A stretch of 62,428 nucleotides of DNA from Prochlorococcus sp. HOT208_60m_813O14 (GTDB lineage: Bacteria; Cyanobacteriota; Cyanobacteriia; PCC-6307; Cyanobiaceae): contig MWOO01000144.1 in NCBI GenBank assembly GCA_002025945.1, positions 1-62,428 of the forward strand, given 5' to 3'. Position numbers and translations under genes: made by a program. Below are positions 52,313 through 60,583 of this stretch, piece by piece (positions within the stretch are counted from its first letter, which is position 1; each line of letters begins with the position of its first letter). The notes under the pieces are model-generated. The model did not search any database and had not been told where the DNA came from. It saw only the letters and a program-made list of their open reading frames with translations.

Positions 52313-53050
52313 TTAGATATCTAATAATTCAAATAATTTACTTATTAGAAGCTTTCTTTTTAAAAAAGTTTTATCAATATATTTTTTATTCTCTTCTTTT
52401 AAAATTTTCTGACCATTTAAGCCTAATCCTTTAAGGACAAACTCTTTATCTTCTTTAATCCAGTTATTTATCATTCCCCCCGTCGTCTCAATATGGAATT
52501 GTAATCCGTAAGCAAAATTACCAATCCTAAAAAACTGTTCCTTACAACGTGCACTACTAGCAATGAGTACTGCTTTATTAGGTAATAAAATCCTATCTCC
52601 ATGCCAATGCAGTACATGAAAAGGGTCTTTAAACAGTGCTTTAAAGTCTTTATTTGATTTATTAATAAAAATTTGAGACCATCCAATTTCCGGTATTGCT
52701 TTTGGAGGTGATCCATATTTAAGAATTTCTACATCTCCTCCAGCAGCACTAGCAAGCAACTGAGCACCTAAGCAAACACCGATTATAGGTCTTTCATTTT
52801 CTAATTCTTTTTTTATAAAGTCTCTTTCTAACTTGAGCCAGGGATATCTGTCGCTTCCAATATCTTTAACTCCCATTGGTCCACCCATAATTAAAATTAA
52901 GTCACCTTTTTTTGTTTGCGGCAGAGCATTTTTATTATCTAAACGAATAATTTCGATTCTCAAATCTCTTTCTTTAGCAAATTGTTCAAAAAGACCTGGC
53001 CCCTCTATTTCTAAATGCTGCAAAACTAATAGGCGTCTTATTCCCTTCAT
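52313..53050 (-). CDS. Class I glutamine amidotransferase (GMP-synthase-like)
   Basis: A 245-aa stand-alone amidotransferase domain. Nucleophile Cys93 in GVCLGAQLLA, oxyanion segment MGGPMGVKD, His186 and Glu188 in YGLQFHIE. This type removes gamma-glutamyl groups (PuuD/YfeJ-like) or hydrolyses glutamine for an unknown partner. Its start overlaps the end of a small exported-protein gene by 4 nt. Confidence 0.9.
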   Translation of the reverse strand: MKGIRRLLVLQHLEIEGPGLFEQFAKERDLRIEIIRLDNKNALPQTKKGDLILIMGGPMGVKDIGSDRYPWLKLERDFIKKELENERPIIGVCLGAQLLASAAGGDVEILKYGSPPKAIPEIGWSQIFINKSNKDFKALFKDPFHVLHWHGDRILLPNKAVLIASSARCKEQFFRIGNFAYGLQFHIETTGGMINNWIKEDKEFVLKGLGLNGQKILKEENKKYIDKTFLKRKLLISKLFELLDI

Positions 53051-53343
53051 TCACTTTCCATTATTTCAGCTGATTCAGAACAGACATTAACGCTAAACCA
53101 CTTCATTGCCGACCAAGTATCTTCTTGATATGTACCTGCTGCAATACTTACAAAACAATCATTTTCATACCAACTTCGATAACTGGGAGTTACTCCTGTT
53201 CCTTTTAATCTATTTTCTAAGCCTTTTCCATATTTTTTAATAACAAGATTTATAGCTTCATTCTCAATTTCTCTTTGCTTTTCATCAGCAAAACCTCCTA
53301 GTGGAGTAAAAAAAAGAATTGATGCAATAAGTAAACGTATCAT
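53047..53343 (-). CDS. Small exported protein
   Basis: A 98-aa protein with signal peptide MIRLLIASILFFTPLGGFA (cleavage after 19). The mature part has two Cys (DCFVSIAAG, VNVCSES) that could pair. It is coupled by a 4-nt overlap to the amidotransferase gene downstream. No family recognised. Confidence 0.65.
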   Translation of the reverse strand: MIRLLIASILFFTPLGGFADEKQREIENEAINLVIKKYGKGLENRLKGTGVTPSYRSWYENDCFVSIAAGTYQEDTWSAMKWFSVNVCSESAEIMESE

Positions 53344-53355
53344 TGAGTCTTTAGT

Positions 53356-53646
53356 TTATATGTAGCTGATTTCATATCGATTAATTAATTTTTTAAAATC
53401 ATCTACTCTCTTTTGTCCATTTTTTAATGGTCTTGAGGAGTCAAGAACGGCTGCACAACATAATTGCCAGCAAGATTTTTCATCTAGTCCCAATTTCTTG
53501 CATATATTTTTTGGAGCTTTAATAACTGTATTTATTTCTGCAATATGTTGAGTGGTTTCCCATAATTCTCCTTCAAGAAAATCAATTTCAATACTTGATA
53601 ATAATTCTGTAGCAACGTAATCCTTAATTAGCTCAGTTAATTCCAC
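53356..53646 (-). CDS. 96-aa protein, paralogue of the gene at 59488
   Basis: A soluble protein. The middle (IKAPKNICKKLGLDEKSCWQLCCAAVLDSSRPLKNGQKRVDDFKKLI) lines up with the 99-aa protein at 59488-59787: both have an acidic EI-x-x-L-x-x-EL segment, then K/S-AP-x-x-IC, K-x-x-x-W and a V-x-x-F helix. The shared Cys and Trp positions suggest a small fold of conserved function in this genome. Function unknown. Confidence 0.65.
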   Translation of the reverse strand: MELTELIKDYVATELLSSIEIDFLEGELWETTQHIAEINTVIKAPKNICKKLGLDEKSCWQLCCAAVLDSSRPLKNGQKRVDDFKKLINRYEISYI

Positions 53647-53755
53647 GATATTTTATTAAAGCAGATAAGTTAAATAATCTCTTAGTATTTTTATAGCAAT
53701 AAAAAAAAGGAACTAGTTTCTACCTCATCTTGAATATCCTGTAGATTTTAAGAGA

Positions 53756-53893
53756 CTACATCATTTCGTATTGATCAAGTTTGGTTTTTAATTTTGTTGC
53801 TTGTTTAATAAATGACAAAGCTTCTTTTCTGCCTGTTGAATTATTAGCCTGGACTATAAGATCGGCGTATTTCTTTGCGATTTTTTTTTCCAT
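53756..53893 (-). CDS. 45-aa helical protein, unknown
   Basis: MEKKIAKKYADLIVQANNST... to QYEMM, ATG 53893 to TAG 53756. Strongly helical and basic. Coding-like but very short. No family recognised. Confidence 0.5.
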   Translation of the reverse strand: MEKKIAKKYADLIVQANNSTGRKEALSFIKQATKLKTKLDQYEMM

Positions 53894-54058
53894 AATTTAA
53901 GATATATAAATACCGTTTTTGAATCTTGAAACTAGCGAGTCACAACTAGAAGTAGATAAGGAGTCAACGGTTAAAACCTCAGAGTCAACAAATTGGAACG
54001 GGTTAACTCGTGTCTTTAATTTATAATCAATTAATAAAAAAGCTGTTGGTATCTACGA

Positions 54059-54208
54059 TTACATTGTTTTCAAACCCTGATTTAATTTTTTATCATTTAA
54101 ATAATATTGCATATTAATTTTTGTTCTTTTATTCTCATGAGATTTTAGACAATGTAATGTTTCCTCATATACAAATGTCAATAAATATTGATTATTTATT
54201 TTTAACAC
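54059..54208 (-). CDS. Possible 49-aa protein
   Basis: GTG 54208 to TAA 54059, encoding MLKINNQYLLTFVYEETLHC... The product is rich in Leu/Tyr/Lys with a plausible helix. No ribosome site is clear. It is the best candidate for the 380-bp stretch between the two neighbouring genes; it may also be a spurious ORF. Confidence 0.3.
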   Translation of the reverse strand: MLKINNQYLLTFVYEETLHCLKSHENKRTKINMQYYLNDKKLNQGLKTM

Positions 54209-54275
54209 CGAATTCCATATTTTAGGAAACTCTTAAGCTCATAAAAACATAAAGGCTTTTTCTTGGCCGGATCAT

Positions 54276-54545
54276 TTATCCGTAATTATGAGATACTTCA
54301 GTCCACCCTTTTTGGTGAAGTTCGTGCCACTTTTCCCAGGCTGAATCTATGTTGAGTTTTTCAGAGGATTTGTACCCTCCAGGTTCTCCAAGGTGATTTG
54401 TGTAGAAAAGATGAGTATGAATTTTTAAATTAGGTTTAGGAGAATTTTTGCATTCTTCGAAAAAGATAATTCTGCTGCCTTCGGGATTTAGTAGGCATCC
54501 GTTAGGTTTGCTAGTGCTACAACCAAATGAGTACTTAGGATCCAT
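54276..54545 (-). CDS. DUF1651-family protein
   Basis: An 89-aa protein. The pattern LLNPEGSRIIFFEECKN, HTHLFYTNHLG and the C-terminal SAWEKWHELHQKGWTEVSHNYG match DUF1651, a family restricted to Prochlorococcus and marine Synechococcus. Function unknown. Confidence 0.78.
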   Translation of the reverse strand: MDPKYSFGCSTSKPNGCLLNPEGSRIIFFEECKNSPKPNLKIHTHLFYTNHLGEPGGYKSSEKLNIDSAWEKWHELHQKGWTEVSHNYG

Positions 54546-54694
54546 ACATTACCTTTGATCGGCCGGTTGATTATTGATACGTTTGTACTATAAATTATAT
54601 CCTCCTTGTTTTGCTGTCAATCCTTTTAAGGTTAAGTACTTATTTACTAATAATTATTTTGTTTTTTAATAAATAAGATAATTTCTTTTAGCTT

Positions 54695-54877
54695 ATGAAT
54701 TACAGGGAAGATCTAGAAATCAAACTACAAAAAGTAACACTTGCAATGCAGGAAGTTGTAGATGATATCCACAAAACTGATCATGAGAAGCAAAGAATAA
54801 TTTCCAAACTTATTGAATTTAAAGAAGCAATCATTTCAAAGGGAATTGAACTCAATATTGAATTAGAGGCAGCCTAG
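54695..54877 (+). CDS. 60-aa coiled-coil protein, unknown
   Basis: Almost entirely a charged amphipathic helix (LEIKLQKVTLAMQEVVDDIHKTDHEKQRIISKLIEFKEAII). Good coding appearance but no family recognised. Confidence 0.55.
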   Translation: MNYREDLEIKLQKVTLAMQEVVDDIHKTDHEKQRIISKLIEFKEAIISKGIELNIELEAA

Positions 54878-54950
54878 AAAAATTCTAAATCTCATGAATG
54901 TTTAATAACTTTTAGAATAATGTTATTAACAAAGAAGGGTTATTTATCAA

Positions 54951-55112
54951 ATGCAGCCTGGTACTTTTGAATTATTGATCCTAGTATTTATCTTTTTAGG
55001 TCTTCAAGCCTGGTGGATTATCCCAATAGTTATTAAAAATAATAAATTAAATAATAGAGGTAAGGATTTAAGAGAGGAAATTAAGCAATTAGAAAAGTTA
55101 TACAAAAAATAA
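54951..55112 (+). CDS. 53-aa membrane protein
   Basis: ATG 54951 to TAA 55112. One N-terminal membrane helix (about 5-28, LLILVFIFLGLQAWWIIPIVI) and a basic coiled tail (REEIKQLEKLYKK). Likely a small inner-membrane protein of unknown function. Confidence 0.6.
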   Translation: MQPGTFELLILVFIFLGLQAWWIIPIVIKNNKLNNRGKDLREEIKQLEKLYKK

Positions 55113-55147
55113 ATTAGTTTATTATTTTTGCAAACTACCTATTATTA

Positions 55148-55588
55148 GTGAAACTCAAATATCTAATGAAATTAAAAAAATTTATACCAGTTTGCTTCCT
55201 TTTTATTGGGACTTTAGCTTTACCAAAACCTTCTCTTGCAGAAGAAAAGATTGAAGTTATACCTATTATTCAAAGTTCAAAAGGACTAAGTGGTAAAAAT
55301 TTTAATTATCTCGAGGGTAAGCCTGAATTAAGACTCTTAAAAGTAAAAATTCCAGTTGGCTTGAAAACTCCAATTCATACTCATCCTTCCCCAATGTTGA
55401 TTCATGTCACCAGAGGAAGATTAAAGCATGTGAGGGGTGAAGAAATTAATTTCTTTAAAGCAGGTGATGCATTTATAGAGAGTAATAATGGGGGTCCCCA
55501 CTATGTGAAAAGTGTTGGGAAGAAGCCGGCCATACTTCACGTGGGAGTTGTATCAGTAGTTGGAATGCCTACGGCCATAAATAAATAA
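55148..55588 (+). CDS. Exported cupin-domain protein
   Basis: A 146-aa cupin with a signal peptide (cleavage near residue 31, SLAEEK). The metal-binding motif HTHPSPMLIHVTRGRLKHVRG supplies His-x-His, and PHYVKSV supplies the second-motif His. The start may be ATG 55166 instead of GTG 55148. A small-molecule-binding or enzymatic role in the periplasm is inferred. Confidence 0.8.
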   Translation: MKLKYLMKLKKFIPVCFLFIGTLALPKPSLAEEKIEVIPIIQSSKGLSGKNFNYLEGKPELRLLKVKIPVGLKTPIHTHPSPMLIHVTRGRLKHVRGEEINFFKAGDAFIESNNGGPHYVKSVGKKPAILHVGVVSVVGMPTAINK

Positions 55589-55630
55589 GATTTTCCTCAA
55601 AGTTGTTCTATCAGTATGAGGATTAAAATT

Positions 55631-57337
55631 TTATGAAGAACAGCTGTAGTGAGATACTCCTCCATAGTTAAAATACTGGCTTGGCTTTAGTCGATTATAT
55701 TTTTGATCTATTTCTGAGGATTGTTCTATATATGGATTGCTAAAGACATCCTGTAACTCTTTTATTTTTTTGTAATTTCCTTTTTCAGCTTCTTCATATG
55801 CGGGAACGACCATCCATTCGCGCCAAGTATAGACTGGATTAAGGGATTTCATTGATGCTGATTTCGCTTTAATATTTCCCTCTTTCTTCAAGATTGATTG
55901 CCAGTTTTGAAGCCATACTTCCCACCTATTATTGAGCTCGTCATTAATTGGTAGATAGAAACAGTCTTTTAAAGAATCTAAGTTATCAGGGATTTCAGAG
56001 AGTTTGCGGAACAAAATTGTATAGTCTGCTTTTGAAATGACCATGAGATTAAAAAAATCATTTATTAGAGCTTCCTTGTAATGTTCTAAACCAAGCTTGT
56101 TTGCCCACATTTTCCTCAATTCCTTATTCATTAATTCAGAAAAATCCTTTTCGATTTGATCTAACTTTTCTTGATCTTGTTTGCTTCGTGAAAGTAACGG
56201 ACTAAGAGATGAACAGAATGTTTTAAAGTTGATTGCGGCTGCAGAAGGCTGGTTAAAAAATGAGAAATGTTCACCTCCACCTGTCCATGGTTGAAATCTT
56301 GGATCAAATAATTCACAGAAACCAAAGGGGCCATAATCCAAGGTATAACCACCAGCAGCACAATTATCACTATTGAAATTACCCTGGCAATAACCAACTC
56401 TCATCCAGTTGGCTATAAGTGATATAAGTCTTGATCTGTATAAAGAAGCCAGTTTTATTACTTTACTTTCAATTGAAATCTCATATTCAATTTCATCTTT
56501 ATAATTTCTATCAATTAGATGTTGAACTATCATCTTTAGTTCATTGAGCGCCTCATCATGCGCATTATTACGAACTCGTCTTGCAAAAAGTTCAATCTGG
56601 CCTACACGTAAAAAAGATGGAGCGACTCTCGTAGTAATTGCCGCTTGATTATCAATCATGATATCAGGTTCAAAATATCTGGACCCTTTGGAATACCACG
56701 GTCTTCTAACTATTTCTGAACGTGAGACATAAAGTGTTAAAGATCTTGAGGTAGGGATTCCCAATGCATCCATTAATTCCTGTGCGAGAAATTCTCGTAC
56801 GCTAGACCTTAAGACAGCTCTGCCATCTGCTCCACGACAGTAGGGAGTTGGACCTCCTCCTTTAAGTTGCATTTCCATTCTTTTTCCATTGAATAAACCT
56901 TCAAAAACAGAAATTGCTCTGCCATCGCCATAACCATTACCGGTGCCAAAGGGACATTGTTGGGTATATTCAGTTCCGTAAATTGATAATGCATAACCTG
57001 TTGCCCAACCAACAGGACTCATTGGATAATTAGCAACAGAAATATCACCTGAGAAAAAACGACAAAAATTCTCGTCTTTAGTAAGATCTGAGCTTAGCCT
57101 TAGTTCTTTAAAAAGTTTGTTGCTATGGGAAATATATTCTGGTTCTGGAATAGCAGTTGGCACAACTGGTACATAATGACCTGAATATATTGAACGCGGC
57201 TTGTGATCATTTCCATCTTTTGTTGATTGAGGATCTGCTTTAAGAGAATTCATAAAAGAATAGTCAGATAGTTGAGAAAATTCAGAAAAATTTTCTGTAA
57301 GCTTTCCTTTTAATGAATCAGATTTGGATGACATCAA
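55631..57337 (-). CDS. selO: Protein adenylyltransferase SelO
   Basis: A 568-aa pseudokinase that transfers AMP to Ser/Thr/Tyr residues. Diagnostic stretches: SGHYVPVVPTAIPEPEYI, GGGPTPYCRGADGRAVLRSSVREFLAQELM, the metal loop GNFNSDNCAAGGYTLDYGPFGFCELFDP. The C-terminal tail ends CSS, the place where eukaryotic homologues carry selenocysteine. It is longer than E. coli SelO (about 480 aa), as usual for cyanobacteria. Confidence 0.95.
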   Translation of the reverse strand: MMSSKSDSLKGKLTENFSEFSQLSDYSFMNSLKADPQSTKDGNDHKPRSIYSGHYVPVVPTAIPEPEYISHSNKLFKELRLSSDLTKDENFCRFFSGDISVANYPMSPVGWATGYALSIYGTEYTQQCPFGTGNGYGDGRAISVFEGLFNGKRMEMQLKGGGPTPYCRGADGRAVLRSSVREFLAQELMDALGIPTSRSLTLYVSRSEIVRRPWYSKGSRYFEPDIMIDNQAAITTRVAPSFLRVGQIELFARRVRNNAHDEALNELKMIVQHLIDRNYKDEIEYEISIESKVIKLASLYRSRLISLIANWMRVGYCQGNFNSDNCAAGGYTLDYGPFGFCELFDPRFQPWTGGGEHFSFFNQPSAAAINFKTFCSSLSPLLSRSKQDQEKLDQIEKDFSELMNKELRKMWANKLGLEHYKEALINDFFNLMVISKADYTILFRKLSEIPDNLDSLKDCFYLPINDELNNRWEVWLQNWQSILKKEGNIKAKSASMKSLNPVYTWREWMVVPAYEEAEKGNYKKIKELQDVFSNPYIEQSSEIDQKYNRLKPSQYFNYGGVSHYSCSS

Positions 57338-57712
57338 ATTTGTTATCTATTCTTTTAGGCGCTCTAATTTCTTTAAATTAAACACCTAAATGTATCTTAT
57401 ATAGATTCTATTAGGGATGGTTTTTGGCGATACGTTTGAGATTAAATATAAGTTAAAAGTTAATACTTAATTAAAAAACAAGGATCCGCGGTAAAACATT
57501 TTTTTGGAAAAAATTTTTTGGCTTTTAAAAAATAAAAAAGAACTTCTCCAACACATCAACTTTTTAAACAAGAACTACTGCAAATACTAATATATTGACA
57601 AGTTTTTTTTAAGCTTGCTTTCAAATAATGCTCAAAAAGGTTCACGATTTAATTTGTTGATCGACTTATACCACCCCCCTTATTTCCGCACTATATTACT
57701 TGTAAAATTTTT
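57338..57712. other. 375-bp intergenic region
   Basis: Between SelO and the NSS transporter, both on the minus strand. AT-rich with A/T runs and no convincing ORF above 40 codons, tRNA or terminator. It probably holds the SelO promoter and the transporter's 3' region. Confidence 0.6.
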
Positions 57713-59056
57713 CTAACTTACCCAGCCTTTGAGCAAATCAAACACACTAATAAATAGTCCAAAACCAATAATTGGGGGCGCAACCCATCTTGTCATGAAT
57801 TTCAAATAACGTGTAGTTTTGATTCCTACTTTTGAATCACTAAGTTCTTCATTAAACTTTCCAGGTACTACCCATCCCATAGAGAAAGTAACCAAGAATC
57901 CACCAAAGATAAGTAATACCCCTCCAAAAATCGAGTCAATGGTTCCTAGAATGTTTAAATTCAATGCAGAAGGAATACCTGCTAAGAATAGGAAAAGAGT
58001 TATAAGCCAAACAGATTTTTCTCTTTTAAAACCAAATTTATCCATTAATGAGGAAACAGGAACTTCCAATAGTGAAACAGAGGAAGTTATTGCTGCAATA
58101 TAAGCTAGTGCAAAAAATGCAACAGCTACAATTCTTCCAACCGCTCCATATGAACCAAGGCCCGTAGGTATTGATATAAATAATGCACCAACTGTTGATT
58201 CAGAAATAGCATCACTTAAACCAAATGTTAAAACAATAGGAAAGGTAATAAGTCCTGCCATAAGACCCACCAAAGTATCCAATGATGCAACTCCAACACT
58301 TAGTTTTGGAAGATTACTCTTTTTATTCAAATAGGAAGCATAAGTCACCATAACTCCAATTCCTAAACTTAAAGAAAAGAAAGCTTGTGTAAAAGCATTT
58401 CTTATTGTTTGAGGGTTCCTCAATTCATCAAAGTCAAACTTAAACAAAAATGTTTTGTATCCTTCCCATGCTCCTGAAAGTGAAATAGCCCATATTGCTA
58501 GCGATAGAAGAATTATAAAAAGTATAGGCATAAAGAATCGCGTCACCTTCTCGATTCCTTTTTTTATCCCTGATGAAACTATTATTGCTGTAAGTACAAG
58601 ACTTAATAGGTGGCCCAACAAAACACTGCTGCCACTACTAATCGAGCCAAAGAAGGTTTCTGCTTCAGTTAAATTCTTTGGTAATCCAAAAAATAAAGAA
58701 TGGAACAAGGTATCTGCAGTCCATCCCATTATCACTGAATAATATGATGCTATTCCTAAAGGGGCTATGAAGAAAAGAATTCCTAATGGATACCAATTCT
58801 TCCCTGCCAGTTTTACAGGCGCAAGCAATGTGCTTGCCATTGCGTTTCTCCCTAGAGCCATTTCGGCAACAAATACTGGAAGACATACAATTAAAACGAT
58901 CAATATATATAAAAGTACAAACGCCGCACCTCCACCCTGAGATGCTCTGTAAGCAAAACCCCAAAGGTTGCCTAGACCTACTGCACTACCAGCAGCTGCG
59001 AGAATGAATCCTAGCTTACTAGTCCATTGTTCTCTCTGAGAAATTTTTGAGTCCAA
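57713..59056 (-). CDS. NSS-family sodium-dependent transporter
   Basis: A 447-aa transporter of the neurotransmitter:sodium symporter (LeuT-like) family with about 11 helices. The TM1 signature is LGFILAAAGSAVGLGNLWGFAYRASQGGGAAFVLLY, which has the Na+ site glycines and unwound region. TM6 FTQAFFSLSLGIGVMVTYASYL and TM8 AITSSVSLLEVPVS are also typical. It imports an amino acid or related solute with Na+; the substrate is not predictable. Confidence 0.92.
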   Translation of the reverse strand: MDSKISQREQWTSKLGFILAAAGSAVGLGNLWGFAYRASQGGGAAFVLLYILIVLIVCLPVFVAEMALGRNAMASTLLAPVKLAGKNWYPLGILFFIAPLGIASYYSVIMGWTADTLFHSLFFGLPKNLTEAETFFGSISSGSSVLLGHLLSLVLTAIIVSSGIKKGIEKVTRFFMPILFIILLSLAIWAISLSGAWEGYKTFLFKFDFDELRNPQTIRNAFTQAFFSLSLGIGVMVTYASYLNKKSNLPKLSVGVASLDTLVGLMAGLITFPIVLTFGLSDAISESTVGALFISIPTGLGSYGAVGRIVAVAFFALAYIAAITSSVSLLEVPVSSLMDKFGFKREKSVWLITLFLFLAGIPSALNLNILGTIDSIFGGVLLIFGGFLVTFSMGWVVPGKFNEELSDSKVGIKTTRYLKFMTRWVAPPIIGFGLFISVFDLLKGWVS

Positions 59057-59190
59057 AATTAAAATCGTTTTTTATAGTTGATTTATAACTCATAAATGAA
59101 AATTAGTTAACACTTTGCTTAATAAAAACTAATTTTTTTAGATTAATTTTTTTGATAAAGATTTAGAATTAAAAAAATTTAATTATTCTT

Positions 59191-59472
59191 ATGACTATTG
59201 AAACGACTATTTTAGATTTTCAACTAAGTAATACCTATGAGGAGTATGAATCACATATGAATGCAAAAGAACAGCAGACGATGTTTAAAGAAATGGGAGT
59301 TAAAACATTTTATATTGGTAAATCATTAGATGATCCTCAAAGGGCAACTGTAATTTTTCAAGGACCAGAAAATGTTTTATATGATATTTTTATGAATCCT
59401 GAAACAAAACCTATAGTTGAAGCTTCAGGACATATTTATGAGGGTACAAAAATAACACGCTGGATTTCTTAA
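59191..59472 (+). CDS. DUF3764-family protein
   Basis: A 93-aa protein (LDFQLSNTYEEYESHMNAKEQQTMFKEMGVKTFYIGKSLDDPQRATVIFQGPENVLYDIF) with the ferredoxin-like layout and family pattern of DUF3764, found in marine cyanobacteria. Function unknown. It starts 134 bp from the divergent NSS transporter. Confidence 0.75.
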   Translation: MTIETTILDFQLSNTYEEYESHMNAKEQQTMFKEMGVKTFYIGKSLDDPQRATVIFQGPENVLYDIFMNPETKPIVEASGHIYEGTKITRWIS

Positions 59473-59487
59473 AAAAATAATTCTTTA

Positions 59488-59787
59488 ATGAATTACCAAC
59501 TTTTAATTGAATCATATTCATTTGGTTCAGCCCTTTCTGAGCAAGAAATAGAACTCTTAAGTCTTGAACTTGAAACTCAAATAATGAACATTAATATATC
59601 AACAGAATTTGGATGTTTTAAATCTGCTCCCTCTCATATTTGCGAAAGTCTTAATTTAAAAAAAGATACTTATTGGATAATGTGCCTTGCTGAAATATTA
59701 GATTTACATAAACCTCCACAATTTGGGAAAACGAAAAGTGTGGAGGTTTTCGATTTACTTCTTGAAAGAGGACTTGTTATTGGCTAG
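59488..59787 (+). CDS. 99-aa protein, paralogue of the gene at 53356
   Basis: Soluble, acidic-helix N-terminus, then CFKSAPSHICESLNLKKDTYWIMCLAEILDLHKPP and KSVEVFDLLLERGL. Aligns with the minus-strand gene at 53356-53646. It lies 15 nt behind the DUF3764 gene. Function unknown. Confidence 0.65.
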   Translation: MNYQLLIESYSFGSALSEQEIELLSLELETQIMNINISTEFGCFKSAPSHICESLNLKKDTYWIMCLAEILDLHKPPQFGKTKSVEVFDLLLERGLVIG

Positions 59788-59867
59788 TTAATTATTTATT
59801 TGATTATTAAAAATGAATTCTTTTTTTTCTTTAAACTGATAGGATTAATTTTGGTCAGCAAAAAAAA

Positions 59868-60224
59868 ATGGAAGATTCTGGTGAATTGATATTGGGAAAT
59901 ATTATTAAGCTAACCCGATCAAGTGAAAAGAAATTTAAACTTGGAAATTTTAAAGGAGCTTTAGACGACAAAATTAAAGCTAATGAGATATTGAAATCTA
60001 AATCTTGTGATAAAAAAATTATTGAAAAATATAGAGAAGAATTATCTAGTTTGTACTCTTCAAAATTCGATCTTATATTTGATCATAAGCTTAAAATTGA
60101 TGAAATTAAGAGAAATGAAATTGTACAAATGTTGGAACGTAAAAGTGAGGAAAAATTAAAAAATCATGATTACAGGGGAGCAATAAAAGCATTAAGAAGG
60201 GCCGAAAAATACATATCAAGTTAA
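59868..60224 (+). CDS. 118-aa helical repeat protein
   Basis: A basic all-helical protein. Residues about 22-44 (KKFKLGNFKGALDDKIKANEIL) and 94-115 (EKLKNHDYRGAIKALRRAEKYI) look like two degenerate TPR-type hairpins with the KL-x-N-x-(x)-x-GA pattern. A protein-protein interaction role is inferred. Confidence 0.6.
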   Translation: MEDSGELILGNIIKLTRSSEKKFKLGNFKGALDDKIKANEILKSKSCDKKIIEKYREELSSLYSSKFDLIFDHKLKIDEIKRNEIVQMLERKSEEKLKNHDYRGAIKALRRAEKYISS

Positions 60225-60306
60225 AAACTACAAAAAATTTTAAGAAGTATTGCTTATTGTGTTTTTTTTAGCTTAGTTTAAATTTGAAATAATTAAGCAA
60301 TAATTT

Positions 60307-60423
60307 ATGCAAAAACAAAATAATAAAAATCTAAAAAATGTTGAAAAAAAAGAATTAGATGTTTTAGATAGGTTTTTGAAGATTTTATGGAGAAAAGAGG
60401 TTGAATACAAAATAAATATTTGA
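60307..60423 (+). CDS. 38-aa basic peptide
   Basis: ATG 60307 to TGA 60423; MQKQNNKNLKNVEKKELDVL... An amphipathic basic helix. Real coding status uncertain. Confidence 0.4.
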   Translation: MQKQNNKNLKNVEKKELDVLDRFLKILWRKEVEYKINI

Positions 60424-60450
60424 TAAAAGCATATTTGAAGAAGATATCTT

Positions 60451-60567
60451 ATGAAACTTCGAATAGGATTCTTAATTATACTTTTTATTTTTCACTCATT
60501 ATCTGTTTTTGGGGTTAAAAAAAGAGTATCGAGAAATAAATTTAGAAGGGCTCAAAAAGTAAATTAA
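60451..60567 (+). CDS. 38-aa single-helix peptide
   Basis: ATG 60451 to TAA 60567; MKLRIGFLIILFIFHSLSVFG then a basic tail RVSRNKFRRAQKVN. Hydrophobic N-terminus suggests a membrane or exported peptide. It ends 16 nt before the Nramp-related gene. Confidence 0.5.
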   Translation: MKLRIGFLIILFIFHSLSVFGVKKRVSRNKFRRAQKVN

Positions 60568-60583
60568 ATCATTTGATTAAAAC

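Noticed and set aside
54130-54180. Possible Yfr2-type small RNA (GGAAACA motif on the minus strand)
   Set aside because: Only the short motif is present, with no convincing stem-loop or terminator.
57338-57712. Small ORFs and promoter elements between SelO and the NSS transporter
   Set aside because: Open frames are under 40 codons without ribosome sites; a TTGACA at about 57595 lacks a -10 at the right distance.
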